From positions 1 to 64,000 of the forward strand of contig KN834757.1 of assembly GCA_000827265.1 (NCBI GenBank): a DNA stretch of 64,000 bases, written 5' to 3'. The notes under the pieces are model-generated. The model was not told the origin of the DNA. It saw only the letters and a program-made list of their open reading frames with translations, and did no database searches. A program made the position numbers and the translations under genes. How positions within the stretch are numbered: position 1 is the first letter of the stretch; each line of letters starts with the position of its first letter. The DNA comes from Collybiopsis luxurians FD-317 M1 (taxonomy: Eukaryota; Basidiomycota; Agaricomycetes; Agaricales; Omphalotaceae). Below, in pieces: positions 46,500 to 57,079 of the stretch.

Positions 46500-46990
46500 T
46501 AGCCCTTCTCAGTTGTAATGCCTTCAGTAGTAAATTGTAATTCCCTCAGTATACGTGAATTTACAATTTGAGAACTAACAACCTTGGGAGAGGCTTATAG
46601 GCTTCCTTCACAATTGTGGTGCCTTCAGTGATGAATTGTAATCTTCTTGGCATTCCGCATTTCATTTACAATTGTAACGACCCTTCCTTGCAATTGTAGT
46701 AATTTTACAGGTTCCCTTCACAATTTGACATCTTCAGCGGTGAGTTGTAATCTTTAGTGTTCCACATTTCATTTACAATTGTTACAACTTTTCCTCACAA
46801 TTGTAGTAATCTTACAGGCTTCCTTCACAATTGTAATAGCCCTTCTTCAAAATTGTAACGATCTTCCAAGTCTTGTTCACAATTTGTAATGACCACCCTT
46901 CAAGCCCAGGCACAATCAAAGATTAAGTGCTCACAAGGTCCACAAATGAGAATTAGGCGCTGACAATTTGTAATTCAATTGACAGTCTCT
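46500..46990. repeat. Palindrome array 3 (ACAATTGT in ~105-125 bp units)
   Basis: Two to three degenerate units carry the words TTCACAATTGT, GAATTGTAATCTT, CATTTCATTTACAATTGT and CAATTGTAGTAAT in the same order. Palindromic ACAATTGT or CAATTG occurs about eight times in 490 bp. No gene is present. Confidence 0.75.
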
Positions 46991-47133
46991 CACAATACCT
47001 TAATGACAAATTACACCGCTGGATTGACATCGGTACATCGGCACAAGATTCTTTCAACTATGTATTCAATAGATCACAATACACTCTACAAGACCCGCTA
47101 CCTAAAAGTATAGTAAAATTTTTTGCCCAACTG

Positions 47134-47980
47134 CTAGAGCTTCACATCGGGACAGAGACTCTTGAAGTACATATGGAAACGCTGTGCAATATTATTGTTC
47201 AAAAATTGGATATAAGAAAAAATCAGTAAATTACCAGAAGCAGTGATTTTTTGACACCCTCACAACTACAGGCCTTGTCCCTATGGGTTCCCTGCTGCAT
47301 TGACAGGGCATACTTTGGAAAGGCATCTATGAATTCTTCTGCAATATGACGAAGGAAAGTCATCTTTCCAGCAGCGTCTCCTCTAACATCCAGATATGTT
47401 CCAAAGTGGTGTTGCAACCACAACTTTTCAGCGCTGTCAAGGCCACTACCATCGAACTTGGGGATTTGAGGGGGATTCTTTAATTCAACACAAAGTCTGT
47501 AAGGAGCTAGAGAGAGCAAAACTATTGAAACAAACCACGGAGTGAATGGGCCTAGGAAGTGGGTGCCCTGCAATTGATACCTAAGGATGAACAAGCTGAA
47601 TTATTAGAAATACATAAAACACGAATCAAATCTAACCTTTCGCTGAGGTGAGGATCTGGTGAGAGGTTTCTAAACATTTATTAGTTATGAATAAGGCAAG
47701 GCTGAATAAGGACAATCATACATTTCTGGCCACGAGACAAGGGGAACTCCTAGTGGGAGTTTTGATGATGGGTGTATTGACCTCAGTCTTGATGGTTTTT
47801 TCAGCCTGAGATTTAGCAGGGGAATTCATATGATTAAAACTGCGAAGAGAGAGTTTTTGAGGCAAGGGTGTCTAGACTCAGCTGAGAATTACACCACCAG
47901 TTAGATGACCAACCAGTATGCTTACCTTCAGTTCCTCTTTCAATTCGGTAGTGGACGACGGAGATTTGGGCATTGTAATA
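47134..47980 (-). CDS. Small basic-start protein with WF-type helix domain, KDZ-region gene
   Basis: From the ATG near 47973 (MPKSPSSTTELKEELK) several short introns connect TPLPQKLSLRSFNHMN, KPLTRSSPQRKV and a long exon with SAEKLWLQHHFGTYL, FLRHIAEEFIDAFP and CEGVKKSLLL. The last exon is RFHMYFKSLCPDVKL, with stop TAG at 47134-47136. The arrangement (helix with W, then F..FP, then VKxxL..F) echoes the N-terminal half of the protein encoded at 40614-43102, so the two may be distant relatives. One splice junction near 47510 is uncertain. I can give no function. Confidence 0.45.
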
Positions 47981-48180
47981 CTGAAAGAAAAGTGGGCAAA
48001 AATGAAAGCGAAATGGTCTTCTTATATTATGGCCTCAGCATGACAGTCAGCATTCGGGTGACTGCACTTTTTTAGTCCGTCACTCCTGGACTTTTACTTT
48101 GACATAGGAGGAAATTGTGTATCCATATAGATTTTATACAATAGTATGCTTTTCACAGCAAAAAAACTCAAAAAATTACA

Positions 48181-48737
48181 TTAAGCTATGTAAAGCTCAG
48201 ATGCAAGATCATTTGTTGCATTACGAAGCTCCTCTAAGGCTACTATGATTTGAAGCAATGTGTGTACAATTTCTAAAGAGTTCTCTGCAGTGAGCTTAGC
48301 CTGTTGATGGGCATTCACATTGAGCGGTAATCTGCAAAGTGCCAACAAAGCCTCAATGAGCTCCATTCAGGCATCAACCAGGAGAATGGTAAAACCTGGG
48401 CAACATGTCAAAAATATGGATAGACAGGAGAAGCTGCAGTACATATGCTCAGCTGTCTCTTCAATTCTGCGCATGTGGTCATTATGTGGTCCAGGTATCT
48501 GGAACAGGACATTGTTCTGCAACTCTCATTCAGCCAAGTTGAGTCAAGTGGGGGAAAACATACCTGGATACTTTTAATCATTTGCCAAAGCTGATCCAGT
48601 ACAAAGGATGAGTTGTTGTTCAACTGCTTCCTGTAGCTGGCATCAACTTGTGTAGTGTTCAAAGTTGGTGTGAGACACTTACTCGGCAGTCAACAAAGGT
48701 GGATCCAATGAAGGGGCATTCAGCTCAACTATTCCAT
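48181..48737 (-). CDS. Small helical protein, first member of a tandem family
   Basis: ATG 48737 opens an exon MNGIVELNAPSLDPPLL that splices (GTAAGT...GCCAG) to YRKQLNNNSSFVLDQLWQMI. Further downstream a long helical frame ends LEELRNATNDLASELYIA with stop at 48181-48183. The middle exon is not settled. The first-exon motif xIVELNAxSLD recurs in the repeats to the right. Confidence 0.4.
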
Positions 48738-50050
48738 TCATTATGTTTCAGCTGGATGGTGTTATATGACAGAGTGAACGCAGGCAGGGAAAGTGTCAGA
48801 GTAGAAGATGATGGACCCACCTTTTAAATGCATAGGGCCAAAGTATCCAATTTTGCTGAACAGCAGTTTGTTAACAAAACTCGTTTGTCTCCACAGGGCA
48901 ATGTTGAGAACAAGCTTGACTGCATAGTGTCTTTCAGTCAGATTGCAGCACCTTGCCAAGTGTAAGGATAAGTGATGCTTCTTGACCTCAAAGCACACTT
49001 TCTTTGGGCTTTTTTTTGATGAGAATTACTTACTGTTCAGATTAAAGACGAGACTAGCTTACAGAGGGAATGGCCTGTGGCTGCAAGCACTGAGGTGGAA
49101 CATTGAGCTTGACAATAACTAGGGCATCTTGCTGTCAACTTTCACCAAATCCTGGTATATGTTTTTTTGTAGCTTCAAAAATATGGATCCAAAGTTTTGA
49201 GTAGATCTGCTCATCTAGTGTGGAGATATAAATTACTGACAAACAGAGTTTACTGAACAAGTCAATATTGAGCTCTAATAGTAGTTGTATTGAGTATCCT
49301 TACCTTAGAGCCAGTAATTGCTTTGTGAGTTACACTCTTCCACATAAAACATGACCATATTGATGCTTCTGACATTCTGCAATTTGCAGTCGTATAATTT
49401 GTCCCAAAATACTCGCTTCACTGTGTACTTTGTGAGGAAGGACATGCGGAGGGAACAGCCTGTGCATCTGAGCACCATCAGAAGCAGTGAGCTCGACCAT
49501 AGCTAATGTATCTCTGAATAAAATCATACAGATTTTTTATATATATGTCCAAAGGGTTTCAAGATGGTGATTTCAAAGTTTGGAGTTAATTCGCCTAACC
49601 AATCTTCAGATATAAATGACTGACGAACACATTTTCTGAACAAGTCAGTCTCAAGTCCCATGGTGAGTGCACAATGTCTGTACTTTCTATTTCTATCTTG
49701 GAATGAGTACTGGAATCAAAAATTCACCGCTATAAACAACCTGGACCTACTGACACTTATAGCCCCAGCAGATGCACACCTTTTCAAGAGGCTTGCTTGT
49801 CATCGAGACCTTTAGTGAGGATGAATGCATGGAGGAATAGCCTGGGACTCAGGGCGCCATCGGAAGCAGCCAGCTCAACAACAGCCAAGGCAACCTTCAA
49901 TGAACCTTCACTGATTTTTAGTATGTGGGCTTTGATAGCCCTAGAGAAGAGTTCTCAAAATTTGGAACTGAAGTTCCTAGTTCTGAGATATACTGTCTTC
50001 AATTTCATAAGGGACCTACCACATTTCTTCTTCCCTCCCATCATGTCCTG
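48690..50050 (-). repeat. Tandem array of exon-like units, period about 378 bp
   Basis: Similar segments begin near 48695, 49073, 49449 and 49828. On the minus strand they read as related peptides (IVELNAPSLDPPLL, TLAMVELTASDGAQ, ALAVVELAASDGAL). A linked word, ACTGAACAAGTCA or TCTGAACAAGTCA with GATATAAATNACTGAC, recurs between units (49230 and 49610). Most units carry stops, so this looks like a small gene duplicated in tandem with only the last member possibly functional. Confidence 0.6.
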
Positions 50051-50079
50051 ACCCCGTAAATATCACACCACTGCTCAAT

Positions 50080-50840
50080 TTTGTGCCGCCAAGCAAGGAT
50101 ACAATGCCAATTATTATCAGAAGCATGTTTCTCCACTCAATTTGCAGATAGGATAATGACTTAGTATATTATTAGACACTGCAAAAGTATAGTCAAGAAG
50201 CAACAGAAGAAATACCGGAGGGATCAATGGAGAGCTGAGAAAGTTGCCATTAAAGAGTCAGTACATTCTTCCATGTTTTTCCTAATGTTTCTATCTGATT
50301 CTCACCATCCAGATGGAAAAAGGCTAGGGATAGGAAGGTAAATGAACAGCGCGACTCCAAAAGGTATCAAAGAAAAATTTGTCTCACAAGTGTAAAGGAT
50401 TTACAGTGGTAATTAGCTTCAAAAAATCACCAGGTGGCAAGGCTCTTCTAAAGGCTCACCATCTCAAGGTACAATATCTGAAGCTCATTCATAACAATGC
50501 CCCACTCCAGCTGAAAGAAATTGTTCAACATTACCTTGGTGTTGTCACTGGCTATGTCCAGTGGAAGACAGCTGATCCGACAGAGGCTGCAAGGCTGCAT
50601 TTTGAAACTCCACACTCAAAACTTACAGACCTTTTGACTGAAGTCGAAGAGTGTTCCAAAATTATTCTGAACCAATACGGGCCTGCAGAAGAGTGGCTTG
50701 AGAGCAATGGGATATGCCAGGAGATTCAGTGTGGAATTTCCTTGTTCAAAGATGTGATATGTCACTCGATGGAGGGACCTGGAATACTACGAGAGGCTCA
50801 CTTTCAAAAGAAGCTTAAGTTCTACACATATATTCAATGA
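50080..50840 (+). CDS. Protein with basic N-terminus, KDZ-region gene
   Basis: Upstream short exons (about 50080-50345) read YNANYYQKH, KQQKKYRRDQWRAEK and RWKKARDRKVNEQRD, strongly basic helices. The main exon (to TGA at 50838-50840) is a helical 150-residue segment with VQWKTADPTEAARLHFE and EEWLESNGICQEI. The joins were not fully resolved. The plan (basic N-terminus, helical body) suggests a nucleic-acid-binding protein, but this is in part a guess. Confidence 0.4.
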
Positions 50841-51039
50841 ACGTTCAGTGCTACACTCGATGTTCAAATAGCTAGATTGTTGCCTACTGCATCCACGGTG
50901 TGTCATTCCAGACAACTAGAATGAGCTTCTCATGCATTGAACTGTGTACAAACTCCTATTGTTATTAGGGCTGCAGAACAGTAGTATATTTTAACACACT
51001 AGTAGTCCTATTGTAATCAGAACGAGGTTCCCGAATGAT

Positions 51040-51560
51040 CTTGAATCAGAAATTTTACCTCTGCCATTGTGATCAGCCTGAAAAATTGTAACAAATTGTG
51101 AACCTCACCATAATGTAGTATTCTGGAGTGAGCTGCTAAACCATAATGCGTAGTATTCGTTACCGGTCTTTTGTGATAGTGTTCAGTTGCTATAGTGTAA
51201 CAAGTTGTATTCGTTAGCGGTCCATTTGTTATAGTACCCTATGCTCAGATTCTGATTGTTACAGAAGTGTAACAAGTTGTGTTCATTAGTGGTCCATTTG
51301 TGATAGTACCCTATGCCCAGATCCCAATTGTTACAGAGCAAGGTGCTATGTTGTAACAAGTTGTAGTTCTTGGTCATCCCTTGGTACTTAATGCCCCATG
51401 CCCAGGTGCCAATTGTTACAGAGCGAGTAGTTATAGTGTGACAATTTGTACTTCTCAGCAGTTCACTTTGTATGAGTTCTCTATGCCCAGGTGGTGATTG
51501 TGACAGAGCACAGTGGTATATTGTAACAAGTTGTGCCTATTAGTGGTCCTTTGTGATGAT
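51040..51560. repeat. Palindrome array 4 (TTGTAACAAGTTGT type)
   Basis: Four to five units of about 80-100 bp share ATTGTTACAGAG, TTGTAACAAGTTGT, TAGTGGTCC(A)TTTGTGATAGTACC and TATGCCCAG. TTGTAACAAGTTGT is an imperfect palindrome with an ACAAGTTGT core. The units are clear tandem duplicates with drift. Confidence 0.8.
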
Positions 51561-51744
51561 ACCTAATGTAAAAAGGGTAACTGATTTCATATTGCCTGAC
51601 CAGCTGTAATCTGGTATTGCAGAGCCCGCTCAGATAGAGTTGAAGTGTGTAATATCCGATGCCAATGTGTGAGCCTCGAGTACTTAAACCCCACAACATG
51701 GACTCTAAATCCCCATTGACCCCGCTCATCATTCGTCTATCGCC

Positions 51745-52322
51745 ATGACCAACGTTAACAATCCCGCAATCATCAGCGCTCTGCAAGCATCTTCTGCCCA
51801 AAGCAATGCCAGTAAGTTTGTCATTGATTGCATATTCCCATACTGACAAGGATTATAGATTGCGAGGCTTTGATTGTGGCCTTGCAAGCTGAAAATCTGA
51901 CACTCAGTGTTGGCTCGAATGCCGGTGTTCAAAGCTCTCAGCCTTCTCAGGCCAGTGGCAATACCAGTCATAGTGAGTCCAATCTCTTCTAGTTTCTTTT
52001 CGTAGACTGAATCTTGTGGCTACTTTGTAGCCATATGCACCCTTTGCATCTGTCCTCATGGGTCGTCCATTGAACCCACTTCCGCGTGGTATGCGGTATT
52101 CGTTGGCCATGCCACAGGTGTATTTTCCAGCTTGTAATAATCAAATTCATAACGCTTATGCCCTTCACAGTTGAACTAATCATGTTGTTCACTAGGGCCT
52201 TGGTGCAGGCATTGACAACCCGCGTCTCCGGTAATACTTACCATCACTTTGCAACCAAAAGTGAGGCCGAAGCTGCCTATTCTGAGGCTGACAGACTTGG
52301 CCTTGTGCATGCAAGTCAGTAA
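51745..52322 (+). CDS. RNase H1 N-terminal (viroplasmin-like) domain protein, intact
   Basis: Exons 51745-51811, 51859-51972, 52031-52133 and 52196-52322 join in phase to 136 residues. The N-terminal half is Ser/Gln-rich with a CTLCICPHG stretch. The C-terminal half reads WYAVFVGHATGVFSS, LVQALTTRVSGNTYHHF and EAEAAYSEADRLGLVHAS: strand, loop, aromatic patch, helix and final strand of the RNase H1 N-terminal fold (caulimovirus viroplasmin family). In RNase H1 this module binds RNA/DNA hybrids. Here no catalytic domain follows. A damaged relative lies at 44031-44370. Binding of hybrid or double-stranded nucleic acid during transposition or silencing is an inference only. Confidence 0.7.
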
Positions 52323-52645
52323 CTTAGGCAAGTCAAGTTCAAGGGCCTGTCAATAAGTAGGGTAGCATATATTGGTAGTTTTTATGGAAAGGTTGATAGT
52401 ACAATAATACAAGTTGATATGTGATCAGTGATCAGTCAAATATCATGAGCATTGCAAGTTTGTAGGACTTCAACTACATATCCTTTGAATATTTGTATAC
52501 TGAAACACAGACTGTTTTATAATCAAATTCTTTCTTCAATTCTGTGTGCTCGATAATCGGCTTGAAGACTTTCCAAATGAGCAGTAATGGCCTTGTAGTT
52601 TCCCTGTTCTTGAGTCCTCTCTACCTGATTGGGTGGAAGCTCCAG

Positions 52646-53493
52646 TCATTCTCCGGTCATAACTTCTGTCGACCTGGAGCAATTAACAACAGCCAATATG
52701 AACCACTTATTATTAGCCAACTTTGTTCCCTGATAGAAATAGTGCAGTGGTCGAACAAACTTACTGATATGTTTCTCATCACCACCGATAATCACCATGC
52801 GTGACTTATCTGTGTTTGGCTTTGGCAGCTCACGGTAGGTTCAAATCCTGTGCATTGGGATATGTTGGTAACCAGGTGGACGACAAAGAGGAGGGTCTAG
52901 AATGGCCATCAGTCCCCCTCCTTCTCGTCGAACAGTTTGATGTATTTTCCCAGGGCCTTCTTTTGCCAGAAGGTGTCGTGCTGTCCACCATCAATATCAA
53001 CCCAAATGCCAATGCCTTGCAGATTGGGATGCATAATCCAATGGCATTGGTTGTCTGCCAGTGACTGCACTTGTATTGGAATAAGTGCAGTAGGAAACAT
53101 CTCTTGTGCTCAAGCTTGATTGAGATGGACAAGCTTAATCTGGTGCTCATCAATCAGATGTGGGATGTAATTAATGTTCAGCGTAAAAAAAAATTTGTTG
53201 TTCTTCAGGGACAGAGTGTGAACTAGCAGTTGCAGTGACCTAAGGTACATTAAGCAGACTCAAGGAAGCAGTAAGAGAATCCAGGATAAAGGCAACCTGA
53301 CTTACAAGTTATCAAGGACATAGTCATAGTCTATTTTATCTGGCTCCCACCCAGGCTCAGTTGGTGTGATGTTGCCATTAGCTGACTTGCTATCCTCTGT
53401 GAAAGCCAGGTCTTCTCCAATGTCGGCTGTGCTACTGAATTCACTTTCCAAGTCATTGTTCACTGTGGACTCAAGACCAAAGAACTGGCTCAT
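52646..53493 (-). pseudogene. Unknown KDZ-region protein, interrupted by TGA
   Basis: The chain starts at ATG 53493 (acidic exon, PGWEPDKIDYDYVLDNL), splices GTAAGT...TTAG to TLNINYIPHLIDEHQIKLV, then meets TGA at 53110-53112. The same frame continues with LADNQCHWIMHP, GIGIWVDIDGGQHDTFW and KYIKLFDEKEGD. A further open frame has SRMVIIGGDEKHISKFVR and WFILAVVN and stops at 52646. The IGGD...K..R pattern recurs in unnamed basidiomycete transposon-linked proteins. The function is unknown. Confidence 0.45.
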
Positions 53494-54146
53494 CGGACCA
53501 GAGGAAACACAGTTTGTACTAATGATATTGTGAAGCTCTTAACCTGCGGTAATAGAATCCTTGTAAGTAACTAATCCTCAATGTGGACAACCTGTGGCAT
53601 TGACAATTTTTCTCAGAACAGCTTTGATATTGTTTACATCTATGAAAGTAGTACCATTTCTAAATGATAACTGAACTTACCTATGAGTATCAGGCAGGAT
53701 GAAAATTTATTATTAGGCCAACGAGATGGGAGTACAAGGAAGACTGGCAGAAAACTTTCACCCACTGTCGGCGCCTAATGAAATTCCTGACATCAGAGAG
53801 TAATTTCTGAGAAAGGAAACAGGCCTAGACCCTCTGTTTCCTTTCTCAGAAAATATCCTTTGACCTATGGCATAATGCGAATAATTCTCGTTCTTTTCTA
53901 CTCTCATCCAACCACCCACAGGCCTGACTCGCTTTCCTACTCTCATCCAACCACCCATTAGACTTGTGTACAATACTACCCAAAATCTTGCGGAACTCTT
54001 GTAATCGTCAAGTTACAACTTGTCACCTCTGTTAACAATCCCTAGGTCTACAAAAATTAGCAGTGGTTGTGTTCCAGCCAGCTGATAAAGTATAAGAAAG
54101 GTTTGAGTGCATCTACCTCTGCCCCACTTCGAACAACAACCTCGCT

Positions 54147-55086
54147 ATGCCTTCCTCTGACTTGTGGATGGAAACTGACATCGGTTTCGGTGAAGATATC
54201 ACCACCTCAGTGCTGGTTAGTTCTAATTCACAGAACACAGATCTTGAACTGATCCTAGTCTCCCAGCTTTCGGACAAGCTTCAAAGGGAGCTTTGTACAA
54301 AACTTCTTTGGCACTTCATACCAATGTACTTGACAGTGAATGGTACCAGCTATGAGCAAGATTTTATTAAGCTGGGCATGGCCATTTATGCTGCTCACTG
54401 GCCGGAAGACACAACATATGGAATCAAGCCTATGTGCCAGAGAACTTGCCTCTCAAAGTGCCTGGTCCCGCCAGAGGAGGTCGATACCACTGACTGGGAT
54501 TTAAATTCCATGCCAGAGCTGTATGATGGAGTTGACAGGGAGAAAAGTATTGAGCGAAATAAACTCATTTGAGCTACGTTATACAGCTTCTACAGGGTAA
54601 GAATAACTTCGTATTGTTCTTTACTTGTACTGAGGTTCTATAAAAGAACAATAACCTAAAGTATCAACAAATGCACACTAAATACTCAGATTCAGAGGCT
54701 CGACAAATGTGGGCTGCCTTGACCAAGGTAAGTTAACGAGTTATTTAATTGCGGACATCCAGATTGATCCCGTCTTTATTAGTCTATCCATGCTTTCCTC
54801 AAAAAAGGCCATAACGCAAGTGTCTCCATATATCAAGTCATATGGTTTACCTCCCTGGCTTTGGAAAGCTTCTCTCTATGGTGCTGTCCTCTTATGGGTA
54901 GTTCATAACCTGCTGCTGAGTCACTTCCACACGCAGTATAGATCATGGTCCCGGTATTGCTATCTCCATTGAATTCCAGACGATACAGTCTTCAGGCAAA
55001 TTGTATGGGAGTATCCGGAGAGGCCTGACAAGGACAATAATGAAACTCCCGATGTCGATCTGCCTGTGCCATGGGAGCCATGGTGA
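54147..55086 (+). CDS. Unknown protein, KDZ-region gene
   Basis: A 141-codon first ORF (MPSSDLWMETDIGF...) contains a helical segment LSDKLQRELCTKLLWHF and WPEDTTYGIKP. Later pieces read IQRLDKCG (near 54690, followed by a GTAAGT donor) and a final exon FRQIVWEYPERPDKDN...VPWEPW with stop at 55084-55086. Middle exons are uncertain. No family is recognised. Confidence 0.4.
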
Positions 55087-55469
55087 GACACAATCCTGTT
55101 TTAAGCTTGGGATGACTTATACAATAAAATGGAATATTTGTACGCAGTATGCTTAAGTAAATGGACACTGTATGGACACTGTTGATTAGAGTAAAGTCAT
55201 CCAAATTATGAATCTTTCCACCTGTAAAATTTCACTCTTAAATACAGAATGTCAGCTCCTGCTCATCAAATACAAGTTGTTAGCTCCCATTCATGATATA
55301 CAAATTGTAAATGAAGGCTTAGCCAATTGCCTCCCTTGTGGCTTATAAGGGAGCCTCCATCATTATCAAAGCTAGGGCGACAAATGTAAATCACATGAGT
55401 GTAGCAAATACATCGTATTGTACATCAAATGAATCACTATTGTTCAAGAATACAAGAATCCCCTTCCTC

Positions 55470-56325
55470 TTAAGCACCAAGCACCTCTGGATCTATTACA
55501 AGCCATAACTTGCTGTCCTTCTCAATTCCAGACTCACCCAGTGTATCCAATTTCTTGCAATCGCAGAAGACAATGGTGGGATTGGTTTGTTCGCTTTCAA
55601 TCTCAATAGCTTTCTGGAGTTTGGCACTGGAGGAGCGCATTAATTAGCACTGCTTAGCAACAGGTGGTAGCTTACTGGGTTGAATCCAGGTGTAAGTTGG
55701 CGCAAGCTGCATTCAAAATTGTTTCCACCTTATGTTCCTTCCTTGTTTTGACTACAACCATCTCGTCATCTCGGGGACCAAAAACAATTATTCCGAAGTA
55801 AGGTTTTGAACAGGGTAATTGAGTGTTAACAGGATGATCTGTAGGGGAATTAGTGATGAAATGTATGTGGAATTCGAAGGGTAAAGCTGACTGACCGGGG
55901 TGAGATGGGTCAGCATATATGTCGTGCTCCTCAATGAAAGAGTTATCCTTCCAGACCCACCATGTTTTTGGTTCTGAGCTCTCATCATTTGAGCTAGGAC
56001 CAGCAGATTGGACAGGAGAGGGTGCAGGTATGTTCTTCGCCACCACATTCTCTTGATCAGAGTCAGCTGTGAACCTCACAAGTCCTGTTCCACTCAGTTC
56101 AACTCACACCATTCCATCTTCGAACTAGTACGTACAATTACCAGTGCCATACGAACCCACTTTTTTCATGAAGACTTCAATCTCATTGACTTGTTGCGCC
56201 ACATAAGCATACACATCCTCCTCGATGTCAAAGTATTTGAGGTCACCCTCCACCAAAAGATGCATTTGAAAAGTCAGTGTGCTTGTTTCCAGAAGATCGA
56301 ATCTGCACTTCACAGTGCGAACCAT
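55470..56325 (-). CDS. Unknown protein, KDZ-region gene
   Basis: The first exon from ATG 56325 reads LLVEGDLKYFDIEEDVYAYV. The second large exon (about 55676-56080) has EPKTWWVWKDNSFIEEHDIY and SKPYFGIIVFGPRDDEMVVV. A GTAAGC...TCCAG intron joins it in phase to KLQKAIEIESEQTNPTIVF and the end KLWLVIDPEVLGA (TAA at 55470-55472). The junction between first and second exons is less clear. I do not recognise a domain. Confidence 0.5.
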
Positions 56326-56569
56326 ACTCTTTACAAGTTATTAAGATTCTTTGGGAGTATTAATCCAATTCAATATATGTACTGAGTAATCATTGAGTGT
56401 AGCCATCAGCACTCATCTTTTGCCCACTTTGAACATGGTGCAAGCCACCTCATGAACTGGATCGTTGACAGAGAGTTTAAATTTCATTGATGAGTGTCGA
56501 CAATCAAGATAATTTCCCTGTACAATGGGGCACGACGTCAAAATGCAAGTGAAGAGGGATGGCTCACGG

Positions 56570-57000
56570 GGTATACAAGTTTTGTATACAAGTTTCAGAG
56601 ATTATATACAATTTGTACACTCACTGTGTAACAACTTGTAAACCTACCAATTTGTAACTTCTCAGGCGGATAGTTCTAACAATTGTTAACAAGCTGCACT
56701 GTATGTTTCAGAGATATTGACAAATTGTAAACTCACTGTATAACAACTTGTAAATCTACCAATTCGTAACCTCACAGGCAGATATCGATAGTTCTAAAGA
56801 TTGTGAACAAGTTGTAACTTGTAAGTTCTTCATCGGCAGCTGTATTTGGTAATCACAATTGTGTACAAATTGGGTATTGTATACAACTTGTAAACTCATC
56901 GGTGGATAGTTCAAAAGATTGTACACAAGTTGTAAGTTATTACTACTCATTGACTGTATTAACGTTTACAATCTTTGAGCAAATTGTACAGCACAATGAT
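56570..57000. repeat. Palindrome array 5 (ACAACTTGTAA / ACAAATTGTA type)
   Basis: At least two units of about 125 bp share TTTCAGAGAT, ACAANTTGTA, ACTCACTGTRTAACAACTTG, TACCAATTNGTAAC and GGATAGTTC, with two further degenerate units. The common core is ACAANTTGT, an odd-length palindrome. The array lies immediately before the KDZ transposase gene. Confidence 0.8.
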
Positions 57001-57079
57001 GAAAGCAAGCTCATTTTGTTAACAGGCAGTCACCTTTATTCTTGATCTCGCCTTATGCCTAGATCACAAAAAGTTCCAG

